This document shows, in pieces, positions 45,373 to 55,073 of a DNA stretch of 64,000 bases; position 1 is the first letter of the stretch, and the number at the start of each line of letters is the position of its first letter. Source of the stretch: Neorhizobium sp. JUb45 (GTDB taxonomy: Bacteria; Pseudomonadota; Alphaproteobacteria; Rhizobiales; Rhizobiaceae); NCBI RefSeq assembly GCF_004343585.1, contig NZ_SLYW01000003.1, positions 186,001 to 250,000 on the forward strand. The letters are read 5' to 3'. A program made the position numbers and the translations under genes. The notes under the pieces were generated by a model that was not told the DNA's origin, did not search any database, and worked only from the letters and a program-made list of their open reading frames with translations.

Positions 45373-46800
45373 ATGAAAAACTCCGATGCCGTATGGGAAC
45401 TGGTCGATGAAAAGACCGCCGATTACGCTCGTTTGAGCGATCAGGTCTGGGACACGCCGGAAGTCAACTACGAGGAATTTTCGTCGTCCGACGCGCACGC
45501 GGCACAGCTCGCGGCCGAAGGTTTCCGCATCACCCGCAATGTCGCAGGCATGCCGACGGCGCTCATGGGCGAAGCGGGTGAAGGCGGCCCGGTAATCGCT
45601 ATTCTCGGTGAATATGATGCCTTGCCCGGCCTCAGCCAGCAGGCCGGCCTTGCCGAAGAAAGCCCGCTTGTCGCCGGTGGCCACGGCCATGGCTGCGGCC
45701 ACAACCTGCTCGGTTCCGGCTCGCTTCTGGCCGCCGCCGCCGTGAAGGATTATCTCGCCGCCAACAACATTCCCGGACGCGTGCGTTACTACGGTTGCCC
45801 GGCGGAAGAAGGCGGATCGTCGAAGGGGTTCATGGTCCGGGCCGGCGTGTTCGATGATGTCGATATCGCCATCTGCTGGCATCCGGCCGCTTTTGTCGGC
45901 GTCAACAATCCGGTGTCGCTGGCCTGCAACGAGCTGAATTTCCATTTCTCCGGCCGCGCCTCGCATGCCGCCGCCACGCCGCATCTGGGCCGCAGCGCCC
46001 TTGATGCCGTCGAACTGATGAATGTCGGCGTCAACTATCTGCGCGAACACATGCCGTCGAGCGCACGCGTGCATTACGCCGTCACCGATACCGGCGGCCA
46101 CGCGCCGAACGTGGTGCAAGCGCGCGCCACAGTGCGCTACCTTGTGCGTGCCCGCGATCTTCCCGACCTTCTCGAACTGGTGGACCGCGTCAAGGACGTG
46201 GCCGACGGAGCTGCCAAGATGACCGGCACGACGGTAAGAAGCGAGATTATCAGCGGCGATGCCAATCTGGTCGGCAACACGCCGCTGGAAACCCTGATGC
46301 ACAGCCATATCGAGCGTATCGGCCTGCCGGATTTCGACGACGCGGATCGCGCCAAGGCCGCCGAATTCCAGAAGACGTTCACGCCGGCCGACATCAAGGC
46401 TTCGTTCCAGCGCTTTGGCCTCAAGCCGCGTCCCGGCGTATCGCTCTGCGACGTGATCTTTCCGCCGGAAAGCGGTGACACATCGATCGTTGGCTCCACC
46501 GATGTCGGCACCGTCAGCTGGGTGGTTCCGACCGTGCAGGTGCGCGGCGCGACCTATGCGATCGGCACGCCCGGCCATTCCTGGCAGCTGGTCGCCCAGG
46601 GCAAATTGCCGGCAGCCCACAAGGGCATGGCGCATGCCGCCAAGGTCATGGCTTCCACTGCCGCCGACCTGTTTGCGCATCCGGAAAAAATCGCCGAGGC
46701 CAAGGCTGATTTTGCATACCGGCTGGAAGGCACGCCCTTCGTCAACCCGATCCCGGATGACGTCGATCCACCGCTGCCGCCCGCTCAGGACGCTGCATGA
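45373..46800 (+). CDS. M20-family amidohydrolase (AbgB-like)
   Basis: I use the ATG at 45373 (475 residues); the frame opens slightly earlier but only with a TTG. It is a metallopeptidase of the M20D amidohydrolase group. ILGEYDALPG near 75, GHGHGCGHNLLGSG near 105 (the cysteine-histidine metal motif), GCPAEEGGSSKG near 140 and an SRASHAA-type dimer motif near 200 are seen. The length and C-terminal region resemble AbgB, which cleaves p-aminobenzoyl-glutamate. It overlaps the first ABC permease by 4 bp, so it probably hydrolyses an N-acyl or amide-linked amino acid brought in by that transporter. Confidence 0.88.
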   Translation: MKNSDAVWELVDEKTADYARLSDQVWDTPEVNYEEFSSSDAHAAQLAAEGFRITRNVAGMPTALMGEAGEGGPVIAILGEYDALPGLSQQAGLAEESPLVAGGHGHGCGHNLLGSGSLLAAAAVKDYLAANNIPGRVRYYGCPAEEGGSSKGFMVRAGVFDDVDIAICWHPAAFVGVNNPVSLACNELNFHFSGRASHAAATPHLGRSALDAVELMNVGVNYLREHMPSSARVHYAVTDTGGHAPNVVQARATVRYLVRARDLPDLLELVDRVKDVADGAAKMTGTTVRSEIISGDANLVGNTPLETLMHSHIERIGLPDFDDADRAKAAEFQKTFTPADIKASFQRFGLKPRPGVSLCDVIFPPESGDTSIVGSTDVGTVSWVVPTVQVRGATYAIGTPGHSWQLVAQGKLPAAHKGMAHAAKVMASTAADLFAHPEKIAEAKADFAYRLEGTPFVNPIPDDVDPPLPPAQDAA

Positions 46801-47516
46801 CACAGCCCTCGCTTTTCGATCTGTTGGGCAGTGGCCCGGATGGCTGGGGCCCTGCCCTTGCCGCCGGCGCGCTGATGACGATCCTGATCGCGCTGGCGGG
46901 TTATGCCATCGGCATGGTGTTCGGGGCATTGGGCGCCTGGGCCAAAATCGCCGGCGGACCTGTCGCGCGCGGCGTTGCCGGCACCTATACGACAGTGCTG
47001 CGCGGCATTCCCGATCTTCTTGTCATCTATCTCTTCTATTTCGGTGGCAGCACGGTCATTTCGGCAATCGGCCACCTGTTCGGTGCAAGCGGCTTCATCA
47101 GCTTCCCCGGCTTTCTGGCCGGCGCACTTGCGGTTGGCGTCACCTCCGGCGCACAGCAGACGGAAGTGTTTCGCGGCGCCTACAAGGCGGTCCATAGCGG
47201 CGAACTGGAAGCGGCGATTGCCTGCGGCATGTCGCCCTTTCTGCGTTTTCGCCGCATCATTGCGCCGCTGACGCTGCGCCACGCGCTGCCTGGCATGGGC
47301 AATGTCTGGCAGGTGGTACTGAAGGAATCCGCGCTGGTATCGATCACCGGCGTGGTTGAACTGCTGCGCCAGTCGCAGATCGGCGCCGGCTCCACCGGCC
47401 GGCCTTTCGACTTCTATTTCATCGCCGCCATCATTTATCTCGCCATCTCGACCCTGTCGGGCGCGCTGCTGCAATTCGGCGAAAAGCGGTTCACCCGCGG
47501 CGTTCGGAGGGGCTGA
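46797..47516 (+). CDS. Polar amino-acid ABC transporter permease (HisQ type)
   Basis: The 239-residue membrane protein has about five helices. The EAA-type cytoplasmic loop (ELEAAIACGMSPFLRFRRIIAPLTLRHALPG) is that of the HisQM/GlnP group. It pairs with the next permease, its stop overlapping that start by one base. Together they form the channel for an amino acid or related compound. Confidence 0.92.
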   Translation: MTQPSLFDLLGSGPDGWGPALAAGALMTILIALAGYAIGMVFGALGAWAKIAGGPVARGVAGTYTTVLRGIPDLLVIYLFYFGGSTVISAIGHLFGASGFISFPGFLAGALAVGVTSGAQQTEVFRGAYKAVHSGELEAAIACGMSPFLRFRRIIAPLTLRHALPGMGNVWQVVLKESALVSITGVVELLRQSQIGAGSTGRPFDFYFIAAIIYLAISTLSGALLQFGEKRFTRGVRRG

Positions 47517-48238
47517 TGGATTTTGCTTTTCTCTACGAGACGTTCGTCACGCTGGTCTCGGCCATTCCGACGACGTTGCAACTGGCCGCGACATCCGTGG
47601 CGCTCGGCACCGTTCTCGCGCTTGGTCTGGCTCTATGCCGTCTCTCCGGCATTGCGCCGCTCGACTGGTTCGCCCGCGCATACATTTTCATTTTCCGCGG
47701 CACGCCGCTGCTGGTGCAGATCTTTCTGATCTATTACGGCCTCAGCCAGTTCCGCGAAGTGCGCCGCAGCATGTTCTGGTTCATCCTGCGCGATCCCTAT
47801 TGGTGCGCGGTGATCGCACTGATGTTGTGCACGGCAGCCTACTCCGCCGAAATCATCCGTGGCGGGCTGTTGTCAGTCCCGCACGGTCAGGTGGAAGCCG
47901 GCCGCGCTTCCGGCATGTCGCGTTTTATGGTGTTTCGCCGCATCGTCATGCCGCTTGCCATACGCCAGTCATTGCCGGCCTATTCCAATGAAATCATCTC
48001 GATGGTGAAAGCGACCTCGCTCGCCTCGATCATTACCATCATGGAAATAACCGGCGTGGCCGCCAAGCTGATTTCCGAAACCTACAGGGCGATTGAGGTC
48101 TTCATCGTTGCCGGCGCGATCTATCTCGCCATCAATTTTCTGCTGATCCGCATCGTCGCCTTGATCGAATATCGCCTCAGCCCGCATCTGCGGCAGGCGC
48201 CTGTCCTGCCGCCCGTTGCCGCAGGAGAAACGAGATGA
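47516..48238 (+). CDS. Polar amino-acid ABC transporter permease (HisM type)
   Basis: The 240-residue second channel subunit shows [17 protein letters not shown] near 60, the classic HisM signature, and the EAA loop [22 protein letters not shown] near 130. The C-terminal helices follow. It overlaps the ATPase gene by 4 bp. Similarity to histidine/lysine/arginine/opine permeases is evident, but substrate is not fixed. Confidence 0.93.
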   Translation: MDFAFLYETFVTLVSAIPTTLQLAATSVALGTVLALGLALCRLSGIAPLDWFARAYIFIFRGTPLLVQIFLIYYGLSQFREVRRSMFWFILRDPYWCAVIALMLCTAAYSAEIIRGGLLSVPHGQVEAGRASGMSRFMVFRRIVMPLAIRQSLPAYSNEIISMVKATSLASIITIMEITGVAAKLISETYRAIEVFIVAGAIYLAINFLLIRIVALIEYRLSPHLRQAPVLPPVAAGETR

Positions 48239-49017
48239 CCGTCATGTCCAACATCACCACCACGCCGGCGATCGAAGTGCGTGGCCTGCGCAAGAGCTTT
48301 GGCCCGACAGAAGTGCTGAAAGGCATCGATCTCACCGCCCATGAAGGCGAAGTGATCTCGATCCTCGGCTCTTCCGGCTCCGGCAAATCGACCATGCTGC
48401 GTTGCATCAACATGCTGGAAACGCCTGATGCCGGCGACATCAGCGTCGCTGGCGAAAAGATCGCTCTGAAGCATGACGCGAAAGGCCGTGGCCAGATCGT
48501 CGATCGCCGCCAGGTGCAGCGCATCCGCTCGGAACTCGGCATGGTTTTCCAGAGCTTTAATCTCTGGTCGCACAAGACGGTGATCGAAAACATCGTCGAA
48601 GCACCGATCCATGTGCAGAAGCGCCCGAAGGCGGAAGCCATTGCCGAAGCCGAGGCGCTGCTTGAAAAGGTCGGCATTGCCGACAAGCGCAACCATTACC
48701 CCGCCCATCTTTCCGGCGGCCAGCAGCAGCGTGCGGCGATTGCCCGCGCGCTCGCCATGCGCCCGAAAGTGATCCTGTTCGATGAACCGACCTCGGCGCT
48801 CGACCCTGAACTGGTGGGTGAAGTTCTGCGCGTCATGCGCTCGCTGGCCGACGAAGGCCGCACAATGCTTGTCGTCACCCACGAAATGGGTTTTGCCCGC
48901 GACGTTTCCAGCCGGGTGATCTTCCTGCATCAGGGCGCGATAGAGGAACAGGGCAGCCCGCAGGAGATGTTCACCAATGCGCAATCGGAACGTTTTCGCA
49001 AGTTCATCAGCGGTTGA
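48235..49017 (+). CDS. Polar amino-acid ABC transporter ATP-binding protein (HisP type)
   Basis: The 260-residue ATPase has Walker [10 protein letters not shown] near 45, the Q-loop [13 protein letters not shown] signature [16 protein letters not shown] near 160, Walker [13 protein letters not shown] and the H-loop [10 protein letters not shown]. The insert after Walker A ([14 protein letters not shown]...) is typical of HisP/OccP. A second ATG at 48244 is possible, but the 4-bp overlap favours 48235. Confidence 0.94.
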   Translation: MTVMSNITTTPAIEVRGLRKSFGPTEVLKGIDLTAHEGEVISILGSSGSGKSTMLRCINMLETPDAGDISVAGEKIALKHDAKGRGQIVDRRQVQRIRSELGMVFQSFNLWSHKTVIENIVEAPIHVQKRPKAEAIAEAEALLEKVGIADKRNHYPAHLSGGQQQRAAIARALAMRPKVILFDEPTSALDPELVGEVLRVMRSLADEGRTMLVVTHEMGFARDVSSRVIFLHQGAIEEQGSPQEMFTNAQSERFRKFISG

Positions 49018-49054
49018 AGACTGAAAGATACCCAACAAGGAGACGGGGAACAAA

Positions 49055-49900
49055 ATGACATTTCTGAAAACACTGGCTGCCGGCACGTTCGCAGCCCTCA
49101 CACTTGCAACCGGCGCTCTCGCGCAGGAAAAGACGGAAATCACCATCGCCACCGAAGGTGCTTTCCCGCCCTATAACCTGACCAAGCCGGACGGCACGCT
49201 CGATGGTTACGACGTCGAGTTGGCGCATGATCTGTGCGCCCGCATGATGCTGAAGTGCACGATCGTTGCCCAGGCATTCGACGGCATGATCCCTGCCCTT
49301 AACGCCGGCAAGTTCGACGCCATCATGGCCGGCATGTCGGCTACCGACAAGCGCAAGGAAGTCATCGACTTCTCGATCTCCTACGGCAGCACCGGCCAGG
49401 CGTTTGCGACGCTGAAGGACAGCGACCTGTCGAAAATGCCGCTGAAGGATGCGCTGTTTTCGCTGACCACCAACGAAGCCGGCGCCCGCAAGGCCGTCGA
49501 AGAGCTGAAGCCGCTCCTGAAGGGCAAGGTCATCGGCGTGCAGAGCGCCTCGATCGGCGCCCGCTTCATCGACGAATACCTGTCGGACACGGTCGAGAAG
49601 CGCGAATACAAGACCACCGAACAGCACGATCTCGACCTTCTGTCGGGCCGCGTTGACGTGATCATGGCGTCGATGGGTTATCTCATCAAGGCCGTCGAAA
49701 AGCCGACCAACAGCGAGATGGAAATCGTCGGCCCGCGTTTCCAGGGCGGCTTCCTCGGCGCCGGCAGCTCGGTCGGCCTGCGCAAGAGCGACACCGCGCT
49801 GAAGGCCAAGTTCGACGAAGCGCTGACCGCTGCCATCAAGGACGGCACCGTCAAGAAGCTCTCGGAAAAGTGGTTCGGCTTCGACCTGACCCCGCAATAA
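49055..49900 (+). CDS. Amino-acid ABC transporter periplasmic binding protein (HisJ/ArgT/OccT type)
   Basis: The 281-residue protein has a signal peptide cleaved near GALA-QEK. The SBP_bac_3 pattern follows: ITIATEGAFPPYNLTKPDGTLDGYDVELAHDLC, then FDGMIPALNAGKFDAIMAGMSATDKRKEVIDFS and GVQSASIGARFIDEYL. ArgT/NocT-like proteins bind basic amino acids or opines and share these segments. The presence of an amidohydrolase at the head of the operon suggests a conjugated amino acid. A strong terminator follows. Confidence 0.93.
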   Translation: MTFLKTLAAGTFAALTLATGALAQEKTEITIATEGAFPPYNLTKPDGTLDGYDVELAHDLCARMMLKCTIVAQAFDGMIPALNAGKFDAIMAGMSATDKRKEVIDFSISYGSTGQAFATLKDSDLSKMPLKDALFSLTTNEAGARKAVEELKPLLKGKVIGVQSASIGARFIDEYLSDTVEKREYKTTEQHDLDLLSGRVDVIMASMGYLIKAVEKPTNSEMEIVGPRFQGGFLGAGSSVGLRKSDTALKAKFDEALTAAIKDGTVKKLSEKWFGFDLTPQ

Positions 49901-49921
49901 GCTTTTTAAAAAGCGAACAGC

Positions 49922-49957
49922 AAAAAGCCGCGGCACCGATGTGTGTCGCGGCTTTTT
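49922..49957 (+). terminator. Rho-independent terminator of the amidohydrolase/ABC operon
   Basis: The 15-bp arms AAAAAGCCGCGGCAC / GTGTCGCGGCTTTTT pair with one G-U wobble around a 6-base loop and end in a T-run, 22 bp after the binding-protein stop. Confidence 0.92.
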
Positions 49958-50038
49958 CGTTTTGGAGGTGAAAACACGCATCTGCGTGATTGTTGATAAA
50001 TGGCAGAATAGTGACACTTATCATGCAATCAATAAACA

Positions 50039-50092
50039 TGAGTATTTTAGTCAGATTCAAACTTGACTCATTGACGAATGTTTTCCTAGCTA
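50039..50092 (+). promoter_or_regulatory. Candidate iron-responsive promoter of hmuR with RirA-type box
   Basis: TGA-GTATTTTAG-TCA (50039-50053) fits the TGA-N9-TCA iron-responsive operator recognised by RirA in Rhizobiaceae. A possible -35 TTGACT (50063-50068) and -10 TAGCTA (50087-50092) follow with an 18-bp gap, 49 bp before the hmuR ATG. The box match is exact; promoter assignment is a by-eye guess. Confidence 0.6.
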
Positions 50093-50140
50093 GGGACGAA
50101 CGTTTCCAGCGGGGAAATCACTTCGATTTTGGGGCAAACA

Positions 50141-52471
50141 ATGCAGTCGAAACTCTTCAGATCGCGCCTTCTCATTTGCAGCACGGCCATGGTGTCGGTG
50201 ATGTGCGCAACAGTTACAGCGCTGGCTCAGGACACCACACAACAGGCTGAGACCCAGCTTGGACCGATCGTCGTTCAGGGCCAAGGCGGCGGCATTGCGG
50301 ACGCCCCGGCGTCGCCCCTCACCCAGCGCACCGATCGGGTGGTCATCCAGCAGCGCATGGTCACCGATTTCAAGGATTTTGCTCGGCGTGTGGATGCCGG
50401 TGTCAACTTCAACAGCCAGACGAACAGCATCAACCTGCGCGGCCTGCAGAACGATCGCGTCCTCACGACGCTGGACGGCATCCGCGTTCCGTGGCTCGTC
50501 GATCCGCGCTCTTCTGCACAAGGCGGCGTAAACTCGTTCGATTTCGATAGCCTGTCCGCTGTGGACATTACCAAGGGAACGGATTCCAGCCGTTATGGCT
50601 CGGGCGCGCTCGGCGGCGTTGTCGAACTGAAGACGCTCAACCCGGAAGACCTGATCGACGGCAAGAAGAACTGGGGTGCCGTGGTCAAGAGCACCTATGA
50701 CAGCGGCGACGAAAGCTGGGGCAACAATGCCGCCGTTGCCGGCCGCTTCAACGATACCTGGCTTCTGGTACAGGGCGGCTACAAGAAGGGTAACGAGACC
50801 GGCAATGAAGGCACGATCGGTGGATATGGCAGCACCAGAACGGAACAGAACCCCGGTGACTTCGACCAGCGCAACATTCTTGTAAAGCTGCACCAGTATC
50901 TCGATGGCGGCCATCGTTTCGGCCTGACCGGTGAAATCTTCAATCGCGACGAAGATTACAGCAACATGCGCGGCACGACATCGTCATATCAGCCGGGTTC
51001 GCTGCAATCGGGCGAAGAGGTAGATCGCAAGCGCCTTTCGGCATCTTACGATTTCATCTCGCCCGACAACAGCGATTGGCTCGATCAGGCCAATATCGTT
51101 GGCTACTGGCAGAAGCAGACGATGAACAACACGACCGACGGTTTTCGTCTTCAGGATGGCCGTGCCGCCCTGCCTGCAATCCCTGCTATCCCACGCATTG
51201 GTTACGCCGGCACGGCCAGCGGTTCAGCGCTCTATTATGGCCTGCCCACCGGTGTCTATCAGCGTGATAACCAGCTTGAGCAAACGAGCTACGGTCTGAG
51301 CGGCAACGCATCCAAGGCAGTGGATCTCGGCGGCCTGTCCAACACGTTCCGCTTCGGTGGCGAAATCTATTGGCAGGACACGCACCAGTATTCCGCAGGC
51401 GTCGACAATTGCCCAGATGTCGACTGGTCCACGGTTCCGCAATATATCGTGCCCGGCGGCACCAGCCTCGGCCCGCAAAGCTGCCGCATGCTGCACTCGA
51501 ATTCGTCAGATATGCCCGACGTCGATAGCGTCACATTCGGCATGTATGTCGAAGACGACATCAAGTTCCTCGATGATCGTCTGACCATCACCCCTGGCCT
51601 GCGTTTCGACTATTACGAGCACTCGCCGAAGAACACGGCCGCCTACCAGAGCAGCCCTCTGTTCGACACCGATTATCTGGAAGGCACCAGCGATTCCCGC
51701 TTCTCGCCCAAGCTGCGCGCAGCCTTCAAGGCAACGAACGAGCTGGAACTTTTTGCGCAGTGGTCACAGGGTTTTCGTGCACCCAGCGTCACCGAGCTTT
51801 ACCAGACCTATGGCGCACCGGGCTCCTACGCCCGCATCGGCAACCCCGACCTGAAAACCGAGACCAGCAACGGCTTTGAAATCGGCGCCAACTACAAGGC
51901 GACCGACTACAGCATCTCGGCCACCGTCTTTAACAATTACTACCGTAACTTCATCGATCAGGTAACCCTTGCACCGCCCGGCGGAGATTTCCCGGTCGGA
52001 GGCATTCTGGGATACGACAATCTCAACCGCGTCCGCATCTACGGTATCGAACTTGCCGGCGAATGGCAGTTTGCCAATAATTGGCGGACATGGGGTTCGT
52101 TCGCCTGGTCGCACGGCAAGGATACGGACACCAATCAGTACCTGAATTCCGTTGCCCCGCTTCGCGCCATCACCGGTCTTGGTTACTCTACCGACACCTG
52201 GGGAACCGACGTGTCGTTGACCATGGCGTCGGCGCGCAACAAGACCAGCGGCACCGGCTTCAAGGCACCGGGTTACGGTCTGGTGGACACGACCTTCTGG
52301 TGGCAGCCGGAACAGATCGAGGGCCTGAAAATTCAGGCCGGTATCTTCAACATCTTCGACAAGAAGTACTACAACGCCATCGACGTTCCTGACGGCACGG
52401 CGCTGGCTTCCAGGGACTTCTTCAGCGAAACAGGCCGTTCATTCCGCGTTTCCGTTACCAAGAAGTTCTAA
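50141..52471 (+). CDS. hmuR: TonB-dependent heme/hemoglobin receptor (HmuR/ShmR type)
   Basis: The ATG at 50141 gives 776 residues; the open frame begins at a TTG slightly upstream. A signal peptide ends near VTALA-QD. The plug domain has RTDRVVIQQ, INLRGLQNDRVLTTLDGIR and the TKGTDSSRYGSGALGG block. The beta-barrel contains QWSQGFRAPSVTELYQTYG and IGNPDLKTETSNGFEIG, both marks of the hemoglobin/transferrin receptor subfamily. The last residue is phenylalanine, as needed for outer-membrane assembly. It would bring heme into the periplasm for HmuTUV. It is not a typical ferric-siderophore receptor, so uptake of the NRPS/PKS product must use another gene. Confidence 0.93.
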   Translation: MQSKLFRSRLLICSTAMVSVMCATVTALAQDTTQQAETQLGPIVVQGQGGGIADAPASPLTQRTDRVVIQQRMVTDFKDFARRVDAGVNFNSQTNSINLRGLQNDRVLTTLDGIRVPWLVDPRSSAQGGVNSFDFDSLSAVDITKGTDSSRYGSGALGGVVELKTLNPEDLIDGKKNWGAVVKSTYDSGDESWGNNAAVAGRFNDTWLLVQGGYKKGNETGNEGTIGGYGSTRTEQNPGDFDQRNILVKLHQYLDGGHRFGLTGEIFNRDEDYSNMRGTTSSYQPGSLQSGEEVDRKRLSASYDFISPDNSDWLDQANIVGYWQKQTMNNTTDGFRLQDGRAALPAIPAIPRIGYAGTASGSALYYGLPTGVYQRDNQLEQTSYGLSGNASKAVDLGGLSNTFRFGGEIYWQDTHQYSAGVDNCPDVDWSTVPQYIVPGGTSLGPQSCRMLHSNSSDMPDVDSVTFGMYVEDDIKFLDDRLTITPGLRFDYYEHSPKNTAAYQSSPLFDTDYLEGTSDSRFSPKLRAAFKATNELELFAQWSQGFRAPSVTELYQTYGAPGSYARIGNPDLKTETSNGFEIGANYKATDYSISATVFNNYYRNFIDQVTLAPPGGDFPVGGILGYDNLNRVRIYGIELAGEWQFANNWRTWGSFAWSHGKDTDTNQYLNSVAPLRAITGLGYSTDTWGTDVSLTMASARNKTSGTGFKAPGYGLVDTTFWWQPEQIEGLKIQAGIFNIFDKKYYNAIDVPDGTALASRDFFSETGRSFRVSVTKKF

Positions 52472-52490
52472 ATCGCTACAGATACCGTGC

Positions 52491-52527
52491 CGGCCGGACT
52501 GTTACGCAGTCCGGCCGATTTCATTTT
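52491..52527 (+). terminator. Rho-independent terminator after hmuR
   Basis: A perfect 11-bp stem CGGCCGGACTG / CAGTCCGGCCG with a 5-base loop is followed by ATTTCATTTT, 19 bp after the hmuR stop and just before the convergent Lrp-type gene. Confidence 0.9.
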
Positions 52528-52535
52528 CAGACCAA

Positions 52536-52973
52536 TCACAACCGCGCCTTGGTGCTCCTCGGCGTCGCCAGCAACAGGTTCGTCTCGCTCGCGGTTATGC
52601 CCGGCACAAGTCGCACCCGGCGCAGCACATTGTCGAAATCCGCCAATGTCGCCGTCCCAAGTTCGACGATCAGGTCCCAGCGTCCATTGGTCGTGTGGAT
52701 CTCGGAAATCTCCGGAAAACCGCCCAGCGCCTGAATGACGCGATCGGCAACACGCCCCTCGATCTCCACCATCATGATGCCACGCACCGGCAGTTCCACT
52801 GTGTCAGCCCGCAGGATGACGGTGTAGCCGATGATGTTGCCGCTCTTTTCCAGCTTTTCCATGCGCGCACGCACCGTCGCCCGCGATGTTTTCAGATCGG
52901 CGGCAAGATCGGATATGCTGCGGCGGGCGTCGTGACGCAAAAGCGTCACCAGTCTGTGATCGAATTCATCCAT
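52536..52973 (-). CDS. Lrp/AsnC-family transcriptional regulator
   Basis: The 145-residue protein has an N-terminal helix-turn-helix (DEFDHRLVTLLRHDARRSISDLAADLKTSRATVRARMEKLE) and a C-terminal RAM domain (GIMMVEIEGRV; TTNGRWDLIVEL; RVRLVPGITASETNLLL). It is divergent from the arginase/ornithine cyclodeaminase pair. Proteins of this kind next to arginine or ornithine genes usually activate them on binding arginine or ornithine. A perfect inverted repeat in the shared 115-bp gap is its likely operator. Confidence 0.93.
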   Translation of the reverse strand: MDEFDHRLVTLLRHDARRSISDLAADLKTSRATVRARMEKLEKSGNIIGYTVILRADTVELPVRGIMMVEIEGRVADRVIQALGGFPEISEIHTTNGRWDLIVELGTATLADFDNVLRRVRLVPGITASETNLLLATPRSTKARL

Positions 52974-52997
52974 GTGCAGATTGATAAATCATGCTGC

Positions 52998-53017
52998 CGA
53001 AATGGAAAGCCATTTCG
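52998..53017. promoter_or_regulatory. Candidate Lrp/AsnC operator
   Basis: CGAAATGG-AAAG-CCATTTCG is a perfect 8-bp inverted repeat with a 4-bp spacer, located 25 bp from the regulator start and 72 bp from the arginase start. AT-rich tracts on the arginase side (TATTTTTGGCAAATATATC) fit Lrp-type wrapping. Confidence 0.6.
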
Positions 53018-53088
53018 ATATTTTTGGCAAATATATCTATTCAATCTGCCAGCCTGCCATGATCTTTTCCATTCAACGGAGTAAAAAC

Positions 53089-54009
53089 ATGCATTGCAGA
53101 TTGATCGGCATCCCCCTTCAGGACGGCGCATCGCGGCTTGGCTGCGAAATGGGGCCGAGCGCCCTGCGTGTCGCCGGCATCCGCACGGCGCTGGAAGACC
53201 TTGGTCACGAAGTCACCGATATCGGCAATGTAGCGATCGATGACGTGCCGGATGTGCATCACCCGAACCCCGCGCTGCGCAACCTGCCGCAGATCGTCGC
53301 CTGGACGCAGCTGTTGAGCGAAGTCGCCTATCACGAGAGCAGCAAAGGCATGCCGATCTTTCTGGGCGGCGATCACGCGCTGTCTGCCGGAACGGTGCCG
53401 GGTGTGGCGCGGCGTGCAGCCGAACTGGGGCGCCCTCTCTTCGTGCTCTGGCTCGATGCCCATACGGATTTCCATTCGCTGGACACCACCACCAGCGGCA
53501 ATCTTCATGGCCTGCCGGTTGCCTATTACACCGGTCGTGCCGGTTTCGACGGCTATTTCCCGCCGCTCTCTCATCCGGTCGATCCGGCAAACCTCTGCAT
53601 GATCGGCATTCGCAGCGTCGATCCGGCCGAGCGCAAGGCCATCAAGCAGACGGGTGTTACCGTTCACGACATGCGCACCATTGATGAACACGGTGTCGCC
53701 GTGCTGTTGCGTCGCTTTCTCGAACAGGTCGAGGCCGCGAACGGTCTTCTGCATGTCAGCCTCGACGTCGATTTCCTCGACCCGGCGATCGCGCCCGCCG
53801 TTGGTACCACGGTTCCGGGCGGCGCCACCTTTCGCGAGGCGCATCTGGTGATGGAAATGCTGCATGACAGCTGCCTCGTCAGCAGTCTCGATCTCGTCGA
53901 ACTCAACCCCTTCCTCGACGAGCGCGGCCGCACCGCCACGCTGCTTGTCGATCTCACCGCCAGCCTGATGGGCCGCACCGTCATGGATCGCCCGACGAGG
54001 AGTTACTGA
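53089..54009 (+). CDS. Arginase
   Basis: The ATG at 53089 has CGGAG upstream; the frame runs back further without a good start. The 306-residue product has the ureohydrolase signatures: GGDHALSAGT near 85, LDAHTDFH near 122 (manganese ligands), and SLDVDFLDPAIAPAVGTTVPGG near 220 with two more ligands. It hydrolyses L-arginine to ornithine and urea. Its stop overlaps the ornithine cyclodeaminase start by one base, giving the arginine-ornithine-proline route also known from opine-catabolic regions of Agrobacterium (arcA/ocd). Confidence 0.94.
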   Translation: MHCRLIGIPLQDGASRLGCEMGPSALRVAGIRTALEDLGHEVTDIGNVAIDDVPDVHHPNPALRNLPQIVAWTQLLSEVAYHESSKGMPIFLGGDHALSAGTVPGVARRAAELGRPLFVLWLDAHTDFHSLDTTTSGNLHGLPVAYYTGRAGFDGYFPPLSHPVDPANLCMIGIRSVDPAERKAIKQTGVTVHDMRTIDEHGVAVLLRRFLEQVEAANGLLHVSLDVDFLDPAIAPAVGTTVPGGATFREAHLVMEMLHDSCLVSSLDLVELNPFLDERGRTATLLVDLTASLMGRTVMDRPTRSY

Positions 54010-55073
54010 TGACTGCCGAACAGAACCTCAACATCGTCCCCTTCGTCAGCGTCGAGAACATGATGGATCTCGTGCTCACGACCGGTACGGAAGCCTTCCT
54101 TCGCGAACTGGCGGCCTATGTGGAGGAGGATTTCCGGCGCTGGGAACTGTTCGACAAGGTGGCGCGCATCGCCTCGCATTCGCGCGACGGCGTGATCGAG
54201 TTGATGCCGGCCAGCGACGGAAAACTTTACGCCTTCAAATACGTCAACGGCCACCCCAAAAATACCCGCAGCGGCCGCCAGACCGTGACCGCTTTTGGCG
54301 TGTTGTCGGATGTCGACAGCGGTTATCCGCTGCTTCTGTCGGAAATGACGATCCTGACGGCGCTTCGCACCGCAGCCACCTCCGCCATTGCCGCAAAATA
54401 TCTGGCACCCAAGGGCGCAACCACCATGGCCCTGATCGGCAATGGTGCCCAGAGCGAGTTTCAGGCGCTGGCCTTCAAGGCACTTCTCGGCATCGACACA
54501 CTGCGGCTCTACGATATCGACCCATCCGCCACCGAACGCTGCCGCAAAAACCTCTCCGGTCTCGGCCTGACCATCACATCATGCCGATCTGCCGAAGAAG
54601 CGGTCGAAGGCGCGCAGATCATTACCACGGCCACGGCCGACAAGCGCAATGCCACCATATTGACCGACAACATGATTGGCCCCGGCGTGCATATCAACGC
54701 GGTCGGCGGCGACTCGCCCGGCAAGACCGAGCTGCATCGGGACATCCTGCTGCGCGCATCGATCTTCGTCGAATATCCGCCGCAGACGCGCGTCGAGGGA
54801 GAAATCCAGCAATTGCCCGCCGACTATCCGGTCACGGAATTCTGGCAGGTGGTAGTCGGGCAAAAGACAGGCCGGGAAAGCGACGGCCAGATCACGTTGT
54901 TCGACAGCGTCGGCTTTGCAACAGAGGACTTTTCGGCACTTCGCTACGTCTATGACAAGCTGCATGGCGGCAACGGTTTTGAAAAACTCGACCTTGTTGC
55001 CGACCCCGATGAGCCGCGCGATCTTTTTGGCATGCTGCTGCGCCGCGCGGCGATGCCGGCAGGCAGTATCTAG
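54009..55073 (+). CDS. ocd: Ornithine cyclodeaminase
   Basis: The 354-residue mu-crystallin-family protein has RSGRQTVTAFGVLSDVDSGYPLLLSEMTILTALRTAATS near 90-130, which includes the substrate-binding arginine and lysine-neighbourhood segment. The NAD-binding motif is ALIGNGAQSEFQALAF near 143, and GVHINAVGGDSPGKTEL carries the catalytic aspartate near 235. The length agrees with ornithine cyclodeaminase and exceeds most alanine-dehydrogenase-like relatives. It converts ornithine to proline and ammonia. It ends the two-gene operon. Confidence 0.94.
   Translation: MTAEQNLNIVPFVSVENMMDLVLTTGTEAFLRELAAYVEEDFRRWELFDKVARIASHSRDGVIELMPASDGKLYAFKYVNGHPKNTRSGRQTVTAFGVLSDVDSGYPLLLSEMTILTALRTAATSAIAAKYLAPKGATTMALIGNGAQSEFQALAFKALLGIDTLRLYDIDPSATERCRKNLSGLGLTITSCRSAEEAVEGAQIITTATADKRNATILTDNMIGPGVHINAVGGDSPGKTELHRDILLRASIFVEYPPQTRVEGEIQQLPADYPVTEFWQVVVGQKTGRESDGQITLFDSVGFATEDFSALRYVYDKLHGGNGFEKLDLVADPDEPRDLFGMLLRRAAMPAGSI

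Noticed and set aside
50141..52471. Treating the TonB receptor as the uptake receptor for the NRPS/PKS product
   Set aside because: Its subfamily features are those of heme/hemoglobin receptors, it lies over 20 kb from the synthetases and beside heme transport genes.
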